A stretch of 64,000 nucleotides of DNA from Lethocerus indicus (Eukaryota > Arthropoda > Insecta > Hemiptera > Belostomatidae), in NCBI GenBank assembly GCA_019843655.1, contig JACDQD010000006.1, positions 22,524,246 through 22,588,245 on the forward strand, given 5' to 3'. The notes under the pieces were generated by a model that did no database searches, was not told the DNA's origin, and saw only the letters and a program-made list of their open reading frames with translations. Position numbers and translations under genes: made by a program. Positions 1-21,246 of the stretch are shown piece after piece. The stretch's first letter is position 1; each line of letters opens with the position of its first letter.

Positions 1-175
1 ACTTACGGCAGTAGAATTGTAGATTCAGTTCCCCCCAGGGTCCTTACACATAAAATATGTGTGAAAGATTAATGTATAAACCAAGTACAATTGGTTGAAC
101 TCACAGAGGTTGGTTATTATAATTCTGCCAAAGTTAACAGTATAGCATCAGCATATCGTTTTCCCTGATTTTTAG

Positions 176-1722
176 ATTCGAAGTTGGTTATTCGATAGTT
201 TCTCCTCACCAGCTTGTCATATGGGAATGTTGGTACGGCGACCGAAGCAACGGGGCTCAGGTCGTCATTGACCAGTTTTTGGCATCAGGAGAACGCAAAT
301 GGAAAAGACAGTGCGGAGTGGTCTTCATGCTGCCACACGGAATGGATGGTAATATAAAATTTCAACATTTTTTCATATCTATGCGAAAGAATCATTTACC
401 TCTTTCTGATCATTGATAAGAAGTGGCTAATTTTACTTTGCAAAAAGGTTTGTAATTGCTACCATCCATCACCATGAACAGCTGGGGGTCAACCCTTGCC
501 AGCCGATATTCTTATATAAAATAATATAAATATATAAACTTTGTGAAAGTCTAATTCATTGCTTGGTGTTAGGGGAAGGTGCAGAATATTCGACGGCACG
601 TCCCGAGAGGTTTCTCCAGATGTCGGACGACGACGAAGACAACATAAACCTCTCGAAGGGGATGATGGAGCAGTTGAGGGACTCGAACATCATTGTCGCC
701 AACCTGACTATACCGGCCAACCTGTTCCACTTGCTCAGGCGACAAGTCAAGACGGTCTTCCGCAAGCCACTCATACTTCTGTCGCCCAAGCGCTTAATGT
801 CCCAACCCGAATTCGTGTCCACGTTTGAAGAACTGCAGTCGGGAACAAAGTCAGTTCACTTGAATTTCTTTTCAGGAATTTGAGCTCTAAATGAATTCGG
901 GATTAGAAAACCCTCTTTATATAAACCGTAAATTGAAATGCACCTTGGGTGAAAGAAACCAGTCCTACTTATACCCCTAGTTGACTCGGTTAATTTATGT
1001 GATAGGGAACCCAATCTTTTCAAATTTTTTGAGATAGTCCATTTTTGTTTCTTAGGTTCAGATCCTTCGTGCCGGATCACCAGGTTAAACCGTCGCCGAG
1101 CGTCGCCCTTTACCTCTTGTGCACGGGGGCGGTTTACTTCGATCTGAAAGAAGAGAGGCGAAAGAGGAACTTGGAGGGCAAAGTGGCCATCGCTCGGGTC
1201 GAACAGATCTGTCCGTTCCCGTACGGAGAGTTTGTTCATGACTACAAACAGTACGACAAGGCGAAGTTCGTCTGGGTTCAGGAGGAGCCCAAAAATCAAG
1301 GCTACTGGGAGTATATATGGCCCCGAATTGCTAGTGTTTTAAGTAATTGTTTACAGTTATATAATTTAGAATATGTCGAACCACAGTTGACTAGTTTGAA
1401 ATAGATAATGAGCAAAGGAAATTCAGAGCATTCCGGAATCGTTGAGTACGACGCTCAGAAATTCTGTTAACACTATCACATTTAACCCGATCTTAATAAA
1501 AATTAGCCCACTTGGCAATACTCCAAAAATGTCCACTTCAAAATATAGAACCACCAATGTAAGATTGCCAAATTTATACCATGTACTTCACCTTTTACAG
1601 ACTTAAATGTTGTCGACGTGCATTATGCGGGCAGACAATGCAATGCTGCATCGGCTTCGAACGACAAGGTATTACACTTGGAAGAACAGGCTCAGTTCAT
1701 GAATGAAGCTTTCTACATTTAG
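176..1722 (+). CDS. OGDH: 2-oxoglutarate dehydrogenase E1 paralog, C-terminal part (partial at 5' end)
   Basis: Four exons: 176-348, 573-849, 1056-1342, 1601-1722 (stop TAG at 1720). All junctions are GT-AG and phases match. The spliced product is the last ~267 residues of a thiamine-diphosphate E1 of the OGDH type: end of the transketolase pyrimidine-binding domain, then the C-terminal domain. Family hallmarks seen are [47 protein letters not shown] and a late YAGR. The YAGR and ARPERFLQ motifs favour OGDH over DHTKD1. The enzyme normally decarboxylates 2-oxoglutarate in the mitochondrial 2-oxoglutarate dehydrogenase complex. Odd: the family motif PEHSSARPER reads [10 protein letters not shown], losing a conserved His (codon 587-589), and the FGDF segment reads YGDR. 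It may be a divergent paralog beside a canonical Ogdh. Upstream exons lie outside the window; 1-175 is intron with no coding seen. Confidence 0.92.
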
Positions 1723-2757
1723 TGTTAATCGAACGCTCATTTAACCACTTTTCTGTCTAACAAAATTGAATTTGGTTTAATTAAATTCCTTTAACTGCCA
1801 ATATTTCTGTAAATTTATAATTGGTATTGTAAACATCTCGTAATATATTTATAAAACCGTTAGCACCTACGAAACAAGTTCTGGTTCTAATACAATTAAA
1901 CACATTTATGAGGATATATATAACAATAAATTCATTTCCAACATAATTGATACATAGTTTTGGCCAAATAATGATGTTTTACCAGAAATTGTATGGATAG
2001 ATTCATACTTACCCATCATGTAAATTTATACAACTACATTCTAACAAAAGGCAATAGGAACAGAATTATTAATCAAATATCAGTTATTTGAAATTAACAT
2101 TTTATTACAGCCTGATGGCAAAATACAGTATCGAAAATATTGTCACAGTAGAAAACAAATTTTTCAGATTAATACACAGCCAGAACATTTACATAATCAC
2201 AGGCAGTTATATACTGCAAAAGTGAATAACTCATAAAATTATCAATTATATTTTCTAATCTTAATTTTAATTCACACAATCATTACAATTACCCAGTCAT
2301 TCAATTATAAACAATTATGAACATAATTAATTGTATAATGTGAACAAATGTTATAAGTGCGAATCTTGATGTTCACTTATTAAAAGTTTCTATAAATTAC
2401 TAACAGTGAAAGCCTCTGAATTACATTTAATCTTAAAAGGTTTCTATGTATAATAACAAGTCTAAAAACCATTATTAAATACATTCATTAGCTTTTTGTG
2501 ATAACTTATTATTGAATTAAATTAAAATTTTAATATAACATAAATGTAAAAAATATTAATCTAATAAAATACAGAATCTATAATAAATGCACATAATAGT
2601 CACATGTTATAAGGATGATGGCTGAGTTTGTCTACTCTATATAAAGAAGTTAACAATTTAATATCTAACAATAGTCAATTGTAAAAGAAAAAATAAAATT
2701 CTTAATGCATTTATATAAAATTATAATCTCAATAAAATGTTTAACATTGCTTATTTC
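1723..2757. other. Convergent intergenic / 3' UTR region
   Basis: About 1 kb of very AT-rich DNA between two converging genes (OGDH-type + and HGSNAT -). It must hold both 3' UTRs. A reverse-strand AATAAA (TTTATT at 2101-2106) is a possible HGSNAT polyadenylation signal. No other gene is seen. Confidence 0.6.
1780..1930 (+). terminator. Candidate polyadenylation signals of the OGDH-type gene
   Basis: ATTAAA at 1780-1785 and AATAAA at 1925-1930 lie 58 and 203 bp after the stop codon. Either could end the transcript. The sequence is AT-rich, so chance matches are likely. Confidence 0.35.
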
Positions 2758-5700
2758 CTAAATGGTAATATATATTCCATGTTTATCTAGAATAACAGCT
2801 GCAAATATCCATAAACAAGTTGCCCATGTATCCATGAAGAGATATTCGGTATGAGTAGAGCCATTTCCAATTGTTTTCCATGACCATGGTAACATGTCTT
2901 TCACCAATGTAGAGGTTACATAAATAAATATTGAATTACTCCCTAAAAAATAAAAAGTACAAAATATTTTTCTGATTTATCTAATGCTAAATGTAAAAAT
3001 ACAATAGAGATTAATCAAAAATTTTCAAATTAATTAAATTACCGCATTGCTGAAATGGTGCACCCGACCACCAATTTGTGTAATCAACCATTATAAACAA
3101 TAAGGTAATCATGGCAAATGCCAAACTAGATGTAGTTAAAGCAAATGAAAGAGACCAAAGATTTTTGTTAATAGGTATTGGTCCACCTTCAATACTCCAG
3201 CCACAAAGAAATCCTCCCAGAATTGCCTGAAAAATTCATTTAAGAGGACAGTTAGTTTAATACCAAAATTTATTTTTTTTATGAAGCTGCTTACATTGTG
3301 TCATTCAAATTTGATCTAAACTGAGTCTTATCCTGACATACTCTAAACACCTAGGATATGGACACTTTTATCTCAGTAGCAGCAAATAATTATTTTAAAA
3401 AACAGAAAAATATACACTTACACAATTACATGTCCAGAGCATCCACTTTAGAATTCTTCCTTGCGAATTACTATAACGTTGTAAAATTCGACCAGCTTGT
3501 GCTCCCAAGAACACTGTTAATGACATAGTGAGTGTACCTAATATCCCTGTATAAACAAAAACGAATGAAATAAAATAATCTGATTTAACTAGATCTAAAA
3601 TTTCTAGATGCCTTTCAAAGTAATTGGCACTTGTAAATTCAATAACACATTATTTGTTTTAATTTTGATTTTATGATTTTTAATGCTTTCTCAACTTTTC
3701 TCTCATGTCAGAATTTCATAATTAAAGTGTCATTATAAATCCTTTCACCTTCAGGATCAAATGGTATAGTAGTGTGATAAATTTCTTTCGGTGTAGAATA
3801 GTTGTACAAACGCTGAGGTCCAATGATGAGGCGGTCTATATAACCTGCAGCTCCACCAGTACAGTTAGCATACATTCCATGATTATGAAGACCACCTGGA
3901 CCAAGATAACCTGATGGACAATTTTCAACTGGAAGCCACATGGTTAAAATGAAGTGCAGCGAAACAAGCATAATCATTATGAGCCATTGAGCCCAACCAG
4001 ATATGAAACCTAGGAACCTTACTAATCTCCCTCCAACCTGAAACAATATTCATCCACAACTCAAATAATAAGAAGTGTATGAAACTGAGCAAGAAAATGT
4101 ATTATTTAAAAAAAGTGAATACAAACCATGAATGACTCTTGCGGCTTCATAAAGATGCATTCCAAAGTTACAACTATTAAATATGAAATTCCAAGTCTTT
4201 GCAAGACACCTGGAATTCGTAATTGATTGAGACAGTTTGTGAACCTTGAATTTAAGATTAAACCCAATGTTATAAGTACTATTGAACGGTGTAAACTTCT
4301 GTAAAATATAGACCACCTTGATTTTCGATTTCGTAACTGAGATCTGACTGACATAACAATGCATACTCCCATGATCCATGCGAACCTATAAAACAAACCA
4401 CAATTGGTTATTTTATTCAAAAATAATATATTTTAAAATAATGTACTCATAACAACTCAACAAGGCAAATTTTAAAAAATGCATAAAATTACCAGGGGAA
4501 GACTAAATCAGCAAAATGTAATCCATTCCATGTAGCATGTTCAAAGAACCAGTACTTTCCCCCACCATTGTTAAAAAATATCATCAATACAATTGTAATC
4601 CTAAAAATTAAGAGGATAATTTCAAATGAGAATAAATTCAATGGCTAATTGGGCAATAATTATTAATACAATTTAAATCATTGACTAATTATTTATTTTT
4701 TAAGAGACCATAATATGTATCTTATAAGCATTATTAAATATAAATTTTCTGTCAGTGTTGGAAAAATTAATGAAAAAAAAATTCTTTGCTCACCCTCTAA
4801 AAGTATCAAGATACTTCAATCTATTCCTGTATCGATTAACTACAACACATTCACTCTGTACTATAGAGACAACAATATCTCCAGAAGGTGATGGAGTACC
4901 TAAATCCTGAAATTCATATAAAAAAAATCAATTGCTTGCACAATATTATAAGAGCTATAATTTTAATATTATTGATTAGTAGTATATCATATTATAAATA
5001 AATTACAGTTTCTAATTCAGCAGCATAATTGGGTCGAAAATAATTATGCAACCACTGCCAATTTCTTCCATGACTTCCAACTGCCCAGAGGAAGAATACA
5101 ATAAAAATGCATATCAATTCCACCCATAATGCTGAAAAAAACATTAAGGTTTTAAAGTTTAAGAGTATAAATATAAATTCATTTTCAAACATTACTTAAG
5201 ATATCAAATTAGTACACCAATGAAAAACAGTAAACTGAGAAAGTTGAGAAGAAACTCACGTTTATTAGCATCTTCTGGCTCCTGCATGAGAAATATAGAA
5301 GGGCACTTCTGATCAGTAAAATTGAACCCATACACACCATGTTGTCCGAATGAATACTCTTCACTATAACAATTCAACACAGGTTAATTTAATAAATATA
5401 ACATCATTTATAGAATGAATTGTGATGGATGAATTATTAACAATGGAAACTAACCTAATACAAGTCAAATTCCCTGTTTTCGTTAAGAATGCTGTTGAGT
5501 GAATTGTAGATATAATTTTATATTTCACACTGTTTGCAGTTAAATTAGTCAATGGTAGAAAATCACACTGAAACAGTTATAAATTAGAAAATTAGCAAAC
5601 AAATAAATTATTACAAATGTTTAATTTACATGAATAAATATTTAAAATGATGTAAAGGCTTAATAACACAAACAAATCACTAATTTTGTTTAATATACAC

Positions 5701-6095
5701 AACTTATGAAGTGGTAACAAAACAAATTTCTCGGGAAAATTGAGTATTTTTTGATAATTTTACATCTTTATTTATTTCATTTGATACATAACAGTATATA
5801 AATAAAAAAAGAACCAAAATTATTGGGAAATAGAATAATCAAGAAAGTACTTAATATCAATGGAAAAATACATTCAATCTTATCAAATGTAGAATAAATT
5901 TAATAATTTGAAATAGATCTAATATACCTAATATTTGATTATCAATACAATTATTATTAGCAAACAACCAATGTAATAATTTACCAAGTAACAATCTGAA
6001 GTTTGACTAAGTACATTTGCTTCCTCATTTCCATCATTAATGATATGAATACATGCTTCATCATAAAGCATAGATCGGCGGCCACACAAAGTCAT
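2758..6095 (-). CDS. HGSNAT: Heparan-alpha-glucosaminide N-acetyltransferase, complete, 11 exons
   Basis: Exons in transcript order: 5985-6095, 5455-5567, 5260-5363, 5007-5131, 4794-4906, 4493-4600, 4127-4385, 3749-4037, 3422-3546, 3043-3226, 2758-2942; 1716 nt, 571 aa (human ~635-663). The protein moves the acetyl group of cytosolic acetyl-CoA across the lysosomal membrane onto the terminal glucosamine of heparan sulfate. A lumenal N-terminal domain with several Cys is followed by a first membrane segment ([16 protein letters not shown]), then the conserved core: DTFRG (~185-189), [17 protein letters not shown] with the expected catalytic His near residue 210, [22 protein letters not shown] (~351-360), [12 protein letters not shown] (~369-380), FDPEGILGT and [10 protein letters not shown]. 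The start ATG has an in-frame TAA (6105-6107) just upstream. No obvious signal peptide precedes the lumenal domain, unlike many annotated homologs. Confidence 0.95.
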
Positions 6096-6111
6096 TATTC
6101 TCTCTTAAGAC
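6096..6111 (-). other. HGSNAT 5' UTR stub after a likely splice acceptor
   Basis: On the reverse strand the bases before the start codon read CAATAG then GTCTTAAG, so the ATG-bearing exon probably starts at 6111 after an AG acceptor. A separate non-coding first exon would then lie further right; a GTAAGT donor-like site occurs on the reverse strand near 6897-6902. The in-frame stop at 6105-6107 argues against translation from further upstream. Confidence 0.45.
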
Positions 6112-9111
6112 CTATTGAAAGATGTAATATATTTAAACATATATTAAAATGTATGAATTAATTTTGAAATAACTATTAATAATTAAATACATATTTCAAT
6201 ACTTTCAATTAATAGGTTTAAAAAATCACTTGGTTAAAATCAGTTTGCTATAAAAGTATAAGGCTGTCTTGACAGTAACCTTGAATTATATAGATGCACT
6301 TAGATTCTCCCTTCACTTTCCTCAGAAATAAAATTACTTTTCCATAAACATTCTGTCAATAGAATAGCTGCAATTCGATTGTCGTATGAGATATTCAGTA
6401 AATGACTCAGATTACACATGGGCAACATTTAACTGCTCAATTGATACATACTGCTTAAATAATTATTTTCAGCATGCAAATATGTCGTTTAACCGAATTA
6501 AATACTGCAGCGACCAAAATTTGTTTAGGAAATGTTTTCTGCGCAATAAGCACACAGAATAATCTCGCCCTGTCACTGTAACAAACAAAAAACTATACTC
6601 AACAAATACTCACTGTGTATTCTACCTACGTATAACAGGACCTAGAGGTTATACCTTATCGCTTGCTTATTATACTGCGCGATGAATACGAATCTAATAG
6701 CTATTAGTTTTGCTAGTCCTCTGCTTAGAACCGAAATTTATTAAATACCTAGGAAGATTTTATGTTATCCTTTAAATTTCACTTTTTTTTAAACTGGAGA
6801 TATGTATAAATTAATACAATAATAGGTCACAACTTGATAGCGCGCGCGCTGCCTAGATTAACCTTCGGCGCTCAATTTAAATCAGCGTGAATTTGAACTT
6901 ACTTAACGCTGGAAACTATCAGAAATTTTGAAATTATATTCATTTAGTGATCTTTTTAGGTCTCAATTTGGATTCGGCTCAGTATATGAACTTGAGACGC
7001 CAATTGAGATATAAAATGTTATCATTATATCATTATATTATCATCATTTGACATTTGAAAAAAAAGAATTCTAAAAATACAATTTAGAAGGACAAAATTC
7101 ATATATGCTCAGAAAAACAGATAAAGGAAAAAATATATAATTTCAAAGGTCAATGGATATATTTAAATGTTCCTTCGGTATTTAGATATTTCCATGAAGG
7201 ATATTTTGATTGGAAGAAAAACTAAGTTTAGCGAAAATTACGTCCGTCGAATTTCTGTCACTTTGTGATTATCGGGTTGGTTATACCTCACCTCAATATT
7301 TTGAATTAGTACAAGAATACTGGGTGCGTTCAACGCGACCTCTTTTTTAACCTGTCAACTTCCACATACAGGAAGTGTCCTACAAACTGAACCACGTTTT
7401 CTTAATTTCTCTTCTTTCCAAACGCCCGATTTTTACAGGATTTCGAAATGTGAGGAAGTGGTCATGCGCGCCCCTCCCCCTCCCCTTTCCCTAGACTATT
7501 TATTTGAATAAAGCAATAGCTAGAATCAGATTCTACTGGCTCTATTTCGGGAGCTGCCGAGGCTGGCACCTCTAGCCGTTTCAGCCCCCTCCCCCTGGTT
7601 TTTCACTCAAATGCCCTCTCCTCGCCGGGTATGCAGGAACTGTTAAGGGAGGACCCCACTTTATGTAAGTAATTAGACACAAAATTGAATACACACTAGC
7701 CACCTCGAACAGTAGGTCACAATTCAAACTCAAACTTGAAATTTATCACGAAACAGCAATTGGCAGTAGTCATATTTTCCCAGACCGTTTTTCAGTCTAA
7801 TAAATATTAAATCATTCTTACCGGTCTGTCAACTGATATATTGGCTAAACCATTATCTAAATGATCTAATAACGATTATTGATTCTCTGGCTTATACTAC
7901 TGTTTCTCAGCCGATTTCGCCAGCGATTATGGTTACCTATGACAGACATGGTGACCTGGTTAGTGTAACAGACCTACACATTAAAATTAATCTTCCTATA
8001 CGGGAGTGTTGCGGTAATTACTAAAACTAACGGCCAATATTTTCTAAAATATTACCAAACAAATTTTACCACGAAGGCAATTTTATAAATTCGTTCCCGA
8101 CATTAAGCTATTCCATTCATATCTGGCATATTCTCATTTCTGTCAAATAAATGATTTTATAACTTAAAGTGCAGCATAAATATAACCAACTCAATACTGA
8201 CTTGTGGTGTCCTTGCACTCGTTTCATGGCTGGTTAGCGGCACCGATAAAAGCAGACTTAGTTATCTTAATAAGTACGGCAACGAAAATGTATTCATTTG
8301 TCAAAAAATAGTCAGTATGTTAGTTAGTTCTAATGGGACTGAAATGTTTTTCTTCATTCTGTTATTTTTTCGGAAATAGTGCGCGGTTTTCACTCTACTG
8401 GCTGAATGTACCTACTGCTGTCGAATTAATTGTAGCTGTTTTTTGGTACACTCATATACATGTATTATTAGTTCTTCGGGTTAAAATAAGGAACCGATCT
8501 GGCGTATATGAGACATCTATAGCGTATTTAATTATTGAATAAAAGTTCTGAAAAAGATATTCAACAATAGGAACGGGGTAGCTTAGATAACTGGAACCAG
8601 TGATTAGGCCAATATTGTGAGATAGCCGAATAGGTTTCGGTAGTAGTGAAATACTCGCTGTCCTTAACGAAAAATACGTTATCGATTGGCCTGAGCCTTC
8701 CTAATAAAAATACATTACATTAGATTTATTTTTATATAAAATGTGATCGCCTATTTCAACAAACGATTATATTAATACAGTTGTGCCGAAACTGCTCTGT
8801 CGAATTAATATGAATTTGCAGGGAGGAAATTAGAAAGAAAAGATCTGATCGCGAACGTTGATACACTCACTTATTTTTACACTTATTTTAAATTAATATT
8901 AGTCACTGTTTAAGTTGTTGGTTTGACACTAAAGTGATATTTGCACATTTAAATAATTCGTTTGGGAAATAATAATTTAATTATGATAAAGATTAAATAA
9001 ATATAAAATTGGATCGAAACGACCAGTTGGAGGCGTCACAGCTGGTTTACGTAACTCGTACAAGATGGTCTTAGAAAGATATGTTTCAATTCGCTAATCA
9101 GTTCACGTGAT
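6112..9111. other. Divergent intergenic region between HGSNAT and ETNPPL
   Basis: About 3 kb separates the two divergent start codons and should hold both promoters and HGSNAT 5' UTR. It is mostly AT-rich. There is a GC run with a 12-bp palindrome of alternating GC (6839-6850) and pyrimidine-rich, GC-richer patches at about 7440-7640. I recognise no gene here; open frames such as 8333-8542 have no family features. Confidence 0.6.
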
Positions 9112-9302
9112 ACTCCTCTCTCCTCGCTCCTTCGCTCCCCTCCCCCCTCTCCAATCTGTCTCTCTCGCTGTCTCTTTCTCTCATTCAATTTAAATACCCT
9201 TTCGTTGAGGCTCAGGCGTTAATGCGGCGGCCGCTATTGCGCAGAGCTTCCGGCTTCAGACGCTGATAATTTATTGAAGAGGAGGAACGCGCCTAGCAAG
9301 CC
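9112..9302 (+). promoter_or_regulatory. Probable ETNPPL promoter: long CT-rich tract with TATA-like element
   Basis: 9112-9184 is an almost pure CT tract (GA on the other strand, the type bound by GAGA factors in flies). It is followed by a TTTAAATA-like element at about 9189-9196 and a TCAGG initiator-like site near 9212, roughly 90 bp before the ATG at 9303. The arrangement suits a core promoter, but no transcript start can be proven from sequence. Confidence 0.45.
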
Positions 9303-17584
<8,282 letters not shown>

Positions 17585-17635
17585 GAAAGCAGGCATTTGG
17601 ACCTTCTGTTAGCTGTTATAATGCATCATGTACTG

Positions 17636-17757
17636 AATAAAGGAAATAGTGTGGCTACAATCAACAATTTAAAATTGTATGATGTAGAAAGTATGAGTAA
17701 ATAAAATGCAATGACTTGGTCCTTGGTGATTCATTCGTAATTTATCATAGAAATAAA
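17636..17757 (+). terminator. Candidate polyadenylation signals of ETNPPL
   Basis: AATAAA occurs at 17636-17641, 17700-17705 and 17752-17757, all just downstream of the proposed 22-nt terminal exon. Their position supports use of that exon, though the region is AT-rich. Confidence 0.45.
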
Positions 17758-19229
17758 ATCTGACATGGGATTTTTATTTTATAAATTGTATAAAGAAAGA
17801 GAAAAACAAATATATATTATATCAAAATCAATGACCTATTAAATGGGAAGTATATGCTCAAATATTAATGAGAAAAACTAATTAATTATATCAACATGTA
17901 ATTTTGTACTGTGATTCATTACAATACAAGTAATTTAAATATTTAGAGAAACAATTAAAGAAAACAATGTAAGACATCGTACAACATATATTTATATAAT
18001 ATAAATTCTTGTAACATCAATAATAAATATCTTTCTGCTTGAACACATAAGTTATTAATTGTTATGTTATACAATTTTATGATTATATTCCTTGGTATTC
18101 TTATTTTTTGAAGTATGTTACTAACTTTATAAAATAATTTGAGAGCCAAATAGACCATTCTTGTACAAATCCATGTTTAAAATTAGTATATGTTTAAAAA
18201 TAATATATTTACTTTATGACACATCATTTTATACTAAATAAATAAGGTATTGTTATGATTCTTTAATATCAGTACTTAATGTCACCACTCCTAACTTCAA
18301 TAATCTATAAATAAATAAGTCTTTCCAGAGTAGATGCTGAATTCTAAATGGAACACATTGTCAAAATGCTAAGCATATTGTACATTTTGATTAATAGAAA
18401 CACTCAGCTACAAACGCTTTCTAAACATCCAATATATTACAAAGATACTAGTGAATTCCACGAAGAAGATTCTAATCTAATTTTGTGCAAAGTGAGTCCA
18501 ACTGCCAAATATCACCACAGATAAATTTGGGTTTATTTATTTAACTCAAAATAACTTATTCTAATTATTTCAACATTTATTCATATAATGCAAATATATT
18601 ATATTATTTGTTATGTCACCAGTAACTAAGACTTTTTGTGCATAGGCAAAAGCTGGTGCAAAACATATTTCAATATACCATGCATATTAATGGTACATAT
18701 TGTCATGTTAATAGCATTAGCACTATTCAAAATATTTTATATGATTCCATTGTATTTTTATATTTGGCTGCTAAGACATTGTTATCTAAATAGCATCTAA
18801 TGAACAATTTTGTGCAAAGGAAAGAGGTAGAAAATAAATCTTGGATGGATATTATGCTAATTCATAAAAAATGGATCTTCACTTCACAAGAGCAAGACAT
18901 AAAATAAATATTTGAATATTGATAATACATAATTGGGTACACATTAGGGAACTTAACCCACACCAAAGGCGCCAAACTAATAAATGTTTAAATACATTTT
19001 AAGAGTTATAAATTGCAACACTGTAGGGTTATTTTTTTGAATGATCCTTTATTATATAATTGATACTAATTTATATTTTTAAACACATCATTATGTGATT
19101 TTATATGTTAGGCAAACATATAATATCATATTACAAGTTAATGATCCTATGCAAATTATAGTAGAGACTAAGCTTCATATAGTAAGTTTCCATAAATGAA
19201 TTATTAATACACAAATAAATAGATGCTCT

Positions 19230-19233
<4 letters not shown>

Positions 19234-19270
<37 letters not shown>
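19234..19270. repeat. (TA)n microsatellite
   Basis: Uninterrupted TA run of about 37 bp. Confidence 0.95.
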
Positions 19271-19274
<4 letters not shown>

Positions 19275-19550
19275 TTAATCATAAATAATTAAATCTGATT
19301 TGGAAGAAGTTTAAGATATTTTAATTATTCTATATATTATAATAACACTCAACAGTATAATACATTTAACACTTAACTATTAAATATATAGAAGCACAGG
19401 TATAATAATAATACATATTGGTAACTGCTTAGTCATTTATTCACTGCAGTTATTTTCTAACATTTATAGTATTAGTATAGATATTTATAGTTATCAGTCA
19501 GTATTTTAGGTAAGAGTGTCATAATGGAAGAGTACTAATACTTACTTTTA

Positions 19551-19594
19551 AGAACAATAGGGTTATTGGTTAAGAAATAGTTTCCTATTGTTCT
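19551..19594. repeat. Perfect 11-bp inverted repeat, 22-nt loop
   Basis: AGAACAATAGG (19551-19561) and its exact complement CCTATTGTTCT (19584-19594) flank a 22-nt spacer. RNA from either strand could form a hairpin. The site is intergenic or in a distal 3' UTR. Confidence 0.7.
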
Positions 19595-20250
19595 AGGAGA
19601 GGAAATTTGTCTGTGGTAAGTTGAAAGGTCAGTAGACTTGCACGTGACTTGGACAAGAAATACTGTGCGGGCCTCACAGGTTACTGTGAGAATTACGTTC
19701 TACATAGGTTACTACAGTATATACAATAAATTGACCCACAGCTAGAGAATTTCATCATATAGAAACAAATTTTTATCTCACCTAGTAATACTAAAAATGT
19801 ATTTTCATAAACAATTTAACAGAAACATTCAATTACATTAATTGTTTTCATGAATTAGAAATAATACTAGCAATGTTTGATTTATAATAATCAGAATTAA
19901 TGGTTTATAAAATATTCTATATACCAAGCTTAAGTTTTAGATGGTTAGAACATTTTTGAAAGCCTGAGTATCACAGTTTACCTACTGCAATAAAAATATT
20001 ATTTTGCTTTAATAATATTATATTTCAATACATTTCATTCATATTAATTGATTAAACTGTTTTAGCAACATGCTAAAAAATATATCTTAATAATAAATTC
20101 AATAAATTCATTAATGCATTATGGAATGTTAGGCTTAAATTAATTTTGTATATAAAATGAACATTGTTTCAACGTGTGAAACTCTCTACCTGTACACACA
20201 ATGAAAAAGTATGTGCAAAGATACAGTACTTAGAAATATACATTGAATAA

Positions 20251-20253
<3 letters not shown>

Positions 20254-20303
<50 letters not shown>
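20254..20303. repeat. (TA)n microsatellite
   Basis: TA run of about 50 bp. Confidence 0.95.
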
Positions 20304-20308
<5 letters not shown>

Positions 20309-20587
20309 GAGTATTATTAATGAATGTATGTTACATTATATAATTATACTAATATACACATACGTCACCAGGACGCTATTGCTAATACACGTGCATTCTG
20401 CCTAAACAGCTTCTAAACTAATCTAATTAGCAACACATTCAAAAAAAGTTGCATTATTATTGTACAACCCATATAATTTAAATTAATTCACTTAATTATA
20501 ACTAGATACCAAATAATCTTATATGCTAATCACTTTAATAAAGTTTATTATATTTTAAAACTTATACTCCTCTAATAAGCACAACCA

Positions 20588-20589
<2 letters not shown>

Positions 20590-20645
<56 letters not shown>
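20590..20645. repeat. (TA)n microsatellite
   Basis: TA run of about 56 bp, the longest in the window. Confidence 0.95.
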
Positions 20646-20649
<4 letters not shown>

Positions 20650-21080
20650 CTATTATACATGGTTCTTGCACTCTCCTGCCTACGCTGTAGTAGCTTATTT
20701 ATCTGTAGGGTGGTGAGATATTTGGACATGTAGGGTGCCTGTGGGGCATCCTGACTGCAATGATAATGGAGAGCAGTGAAAACTTAAACAGAACAAACTA
20801 ACTAATGGAGACAGAAGACCTCAAGAACCATATAATTCGAAACCCTCACAAACCACCAAACAGGTTCCAAGCAACAAATAATGAATGTATCTACTCTAAT
20901 TTTATAATATTTAACAGCAACATTAACAAATTCTTCTGATGCAACATATCTGAACATACTAGTCAACTAATAAAAGAGAGCTTAAATTACTAGTATCACA
21001 CCACATAGTAATAAATCAAGTGGCAGTTATGAATTTATTTTATAATCATAAGTTGGTATTTATACACTCTCTTCACTTAA

Positions 21081-21084
<4 letters not shown>

Positions 21085-21124
<40 letters not shown>
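21085..21124. repeat. (TA)n microsatellite
   Basis: TA run of about 40 bp. Confidence 0.95.
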
Positions 21125-21128
<4 letters not shown>

Positions 21129-21246
21129 CGTGAACATATTATAATTGTAATAGAATATCTTACTCCTTAAAATTTTTAACTTTTTCATTTTGTTCCATTT
21201 ATCTAATTATAATAAAATGTTTACAAAATGAATATATGATATATTA

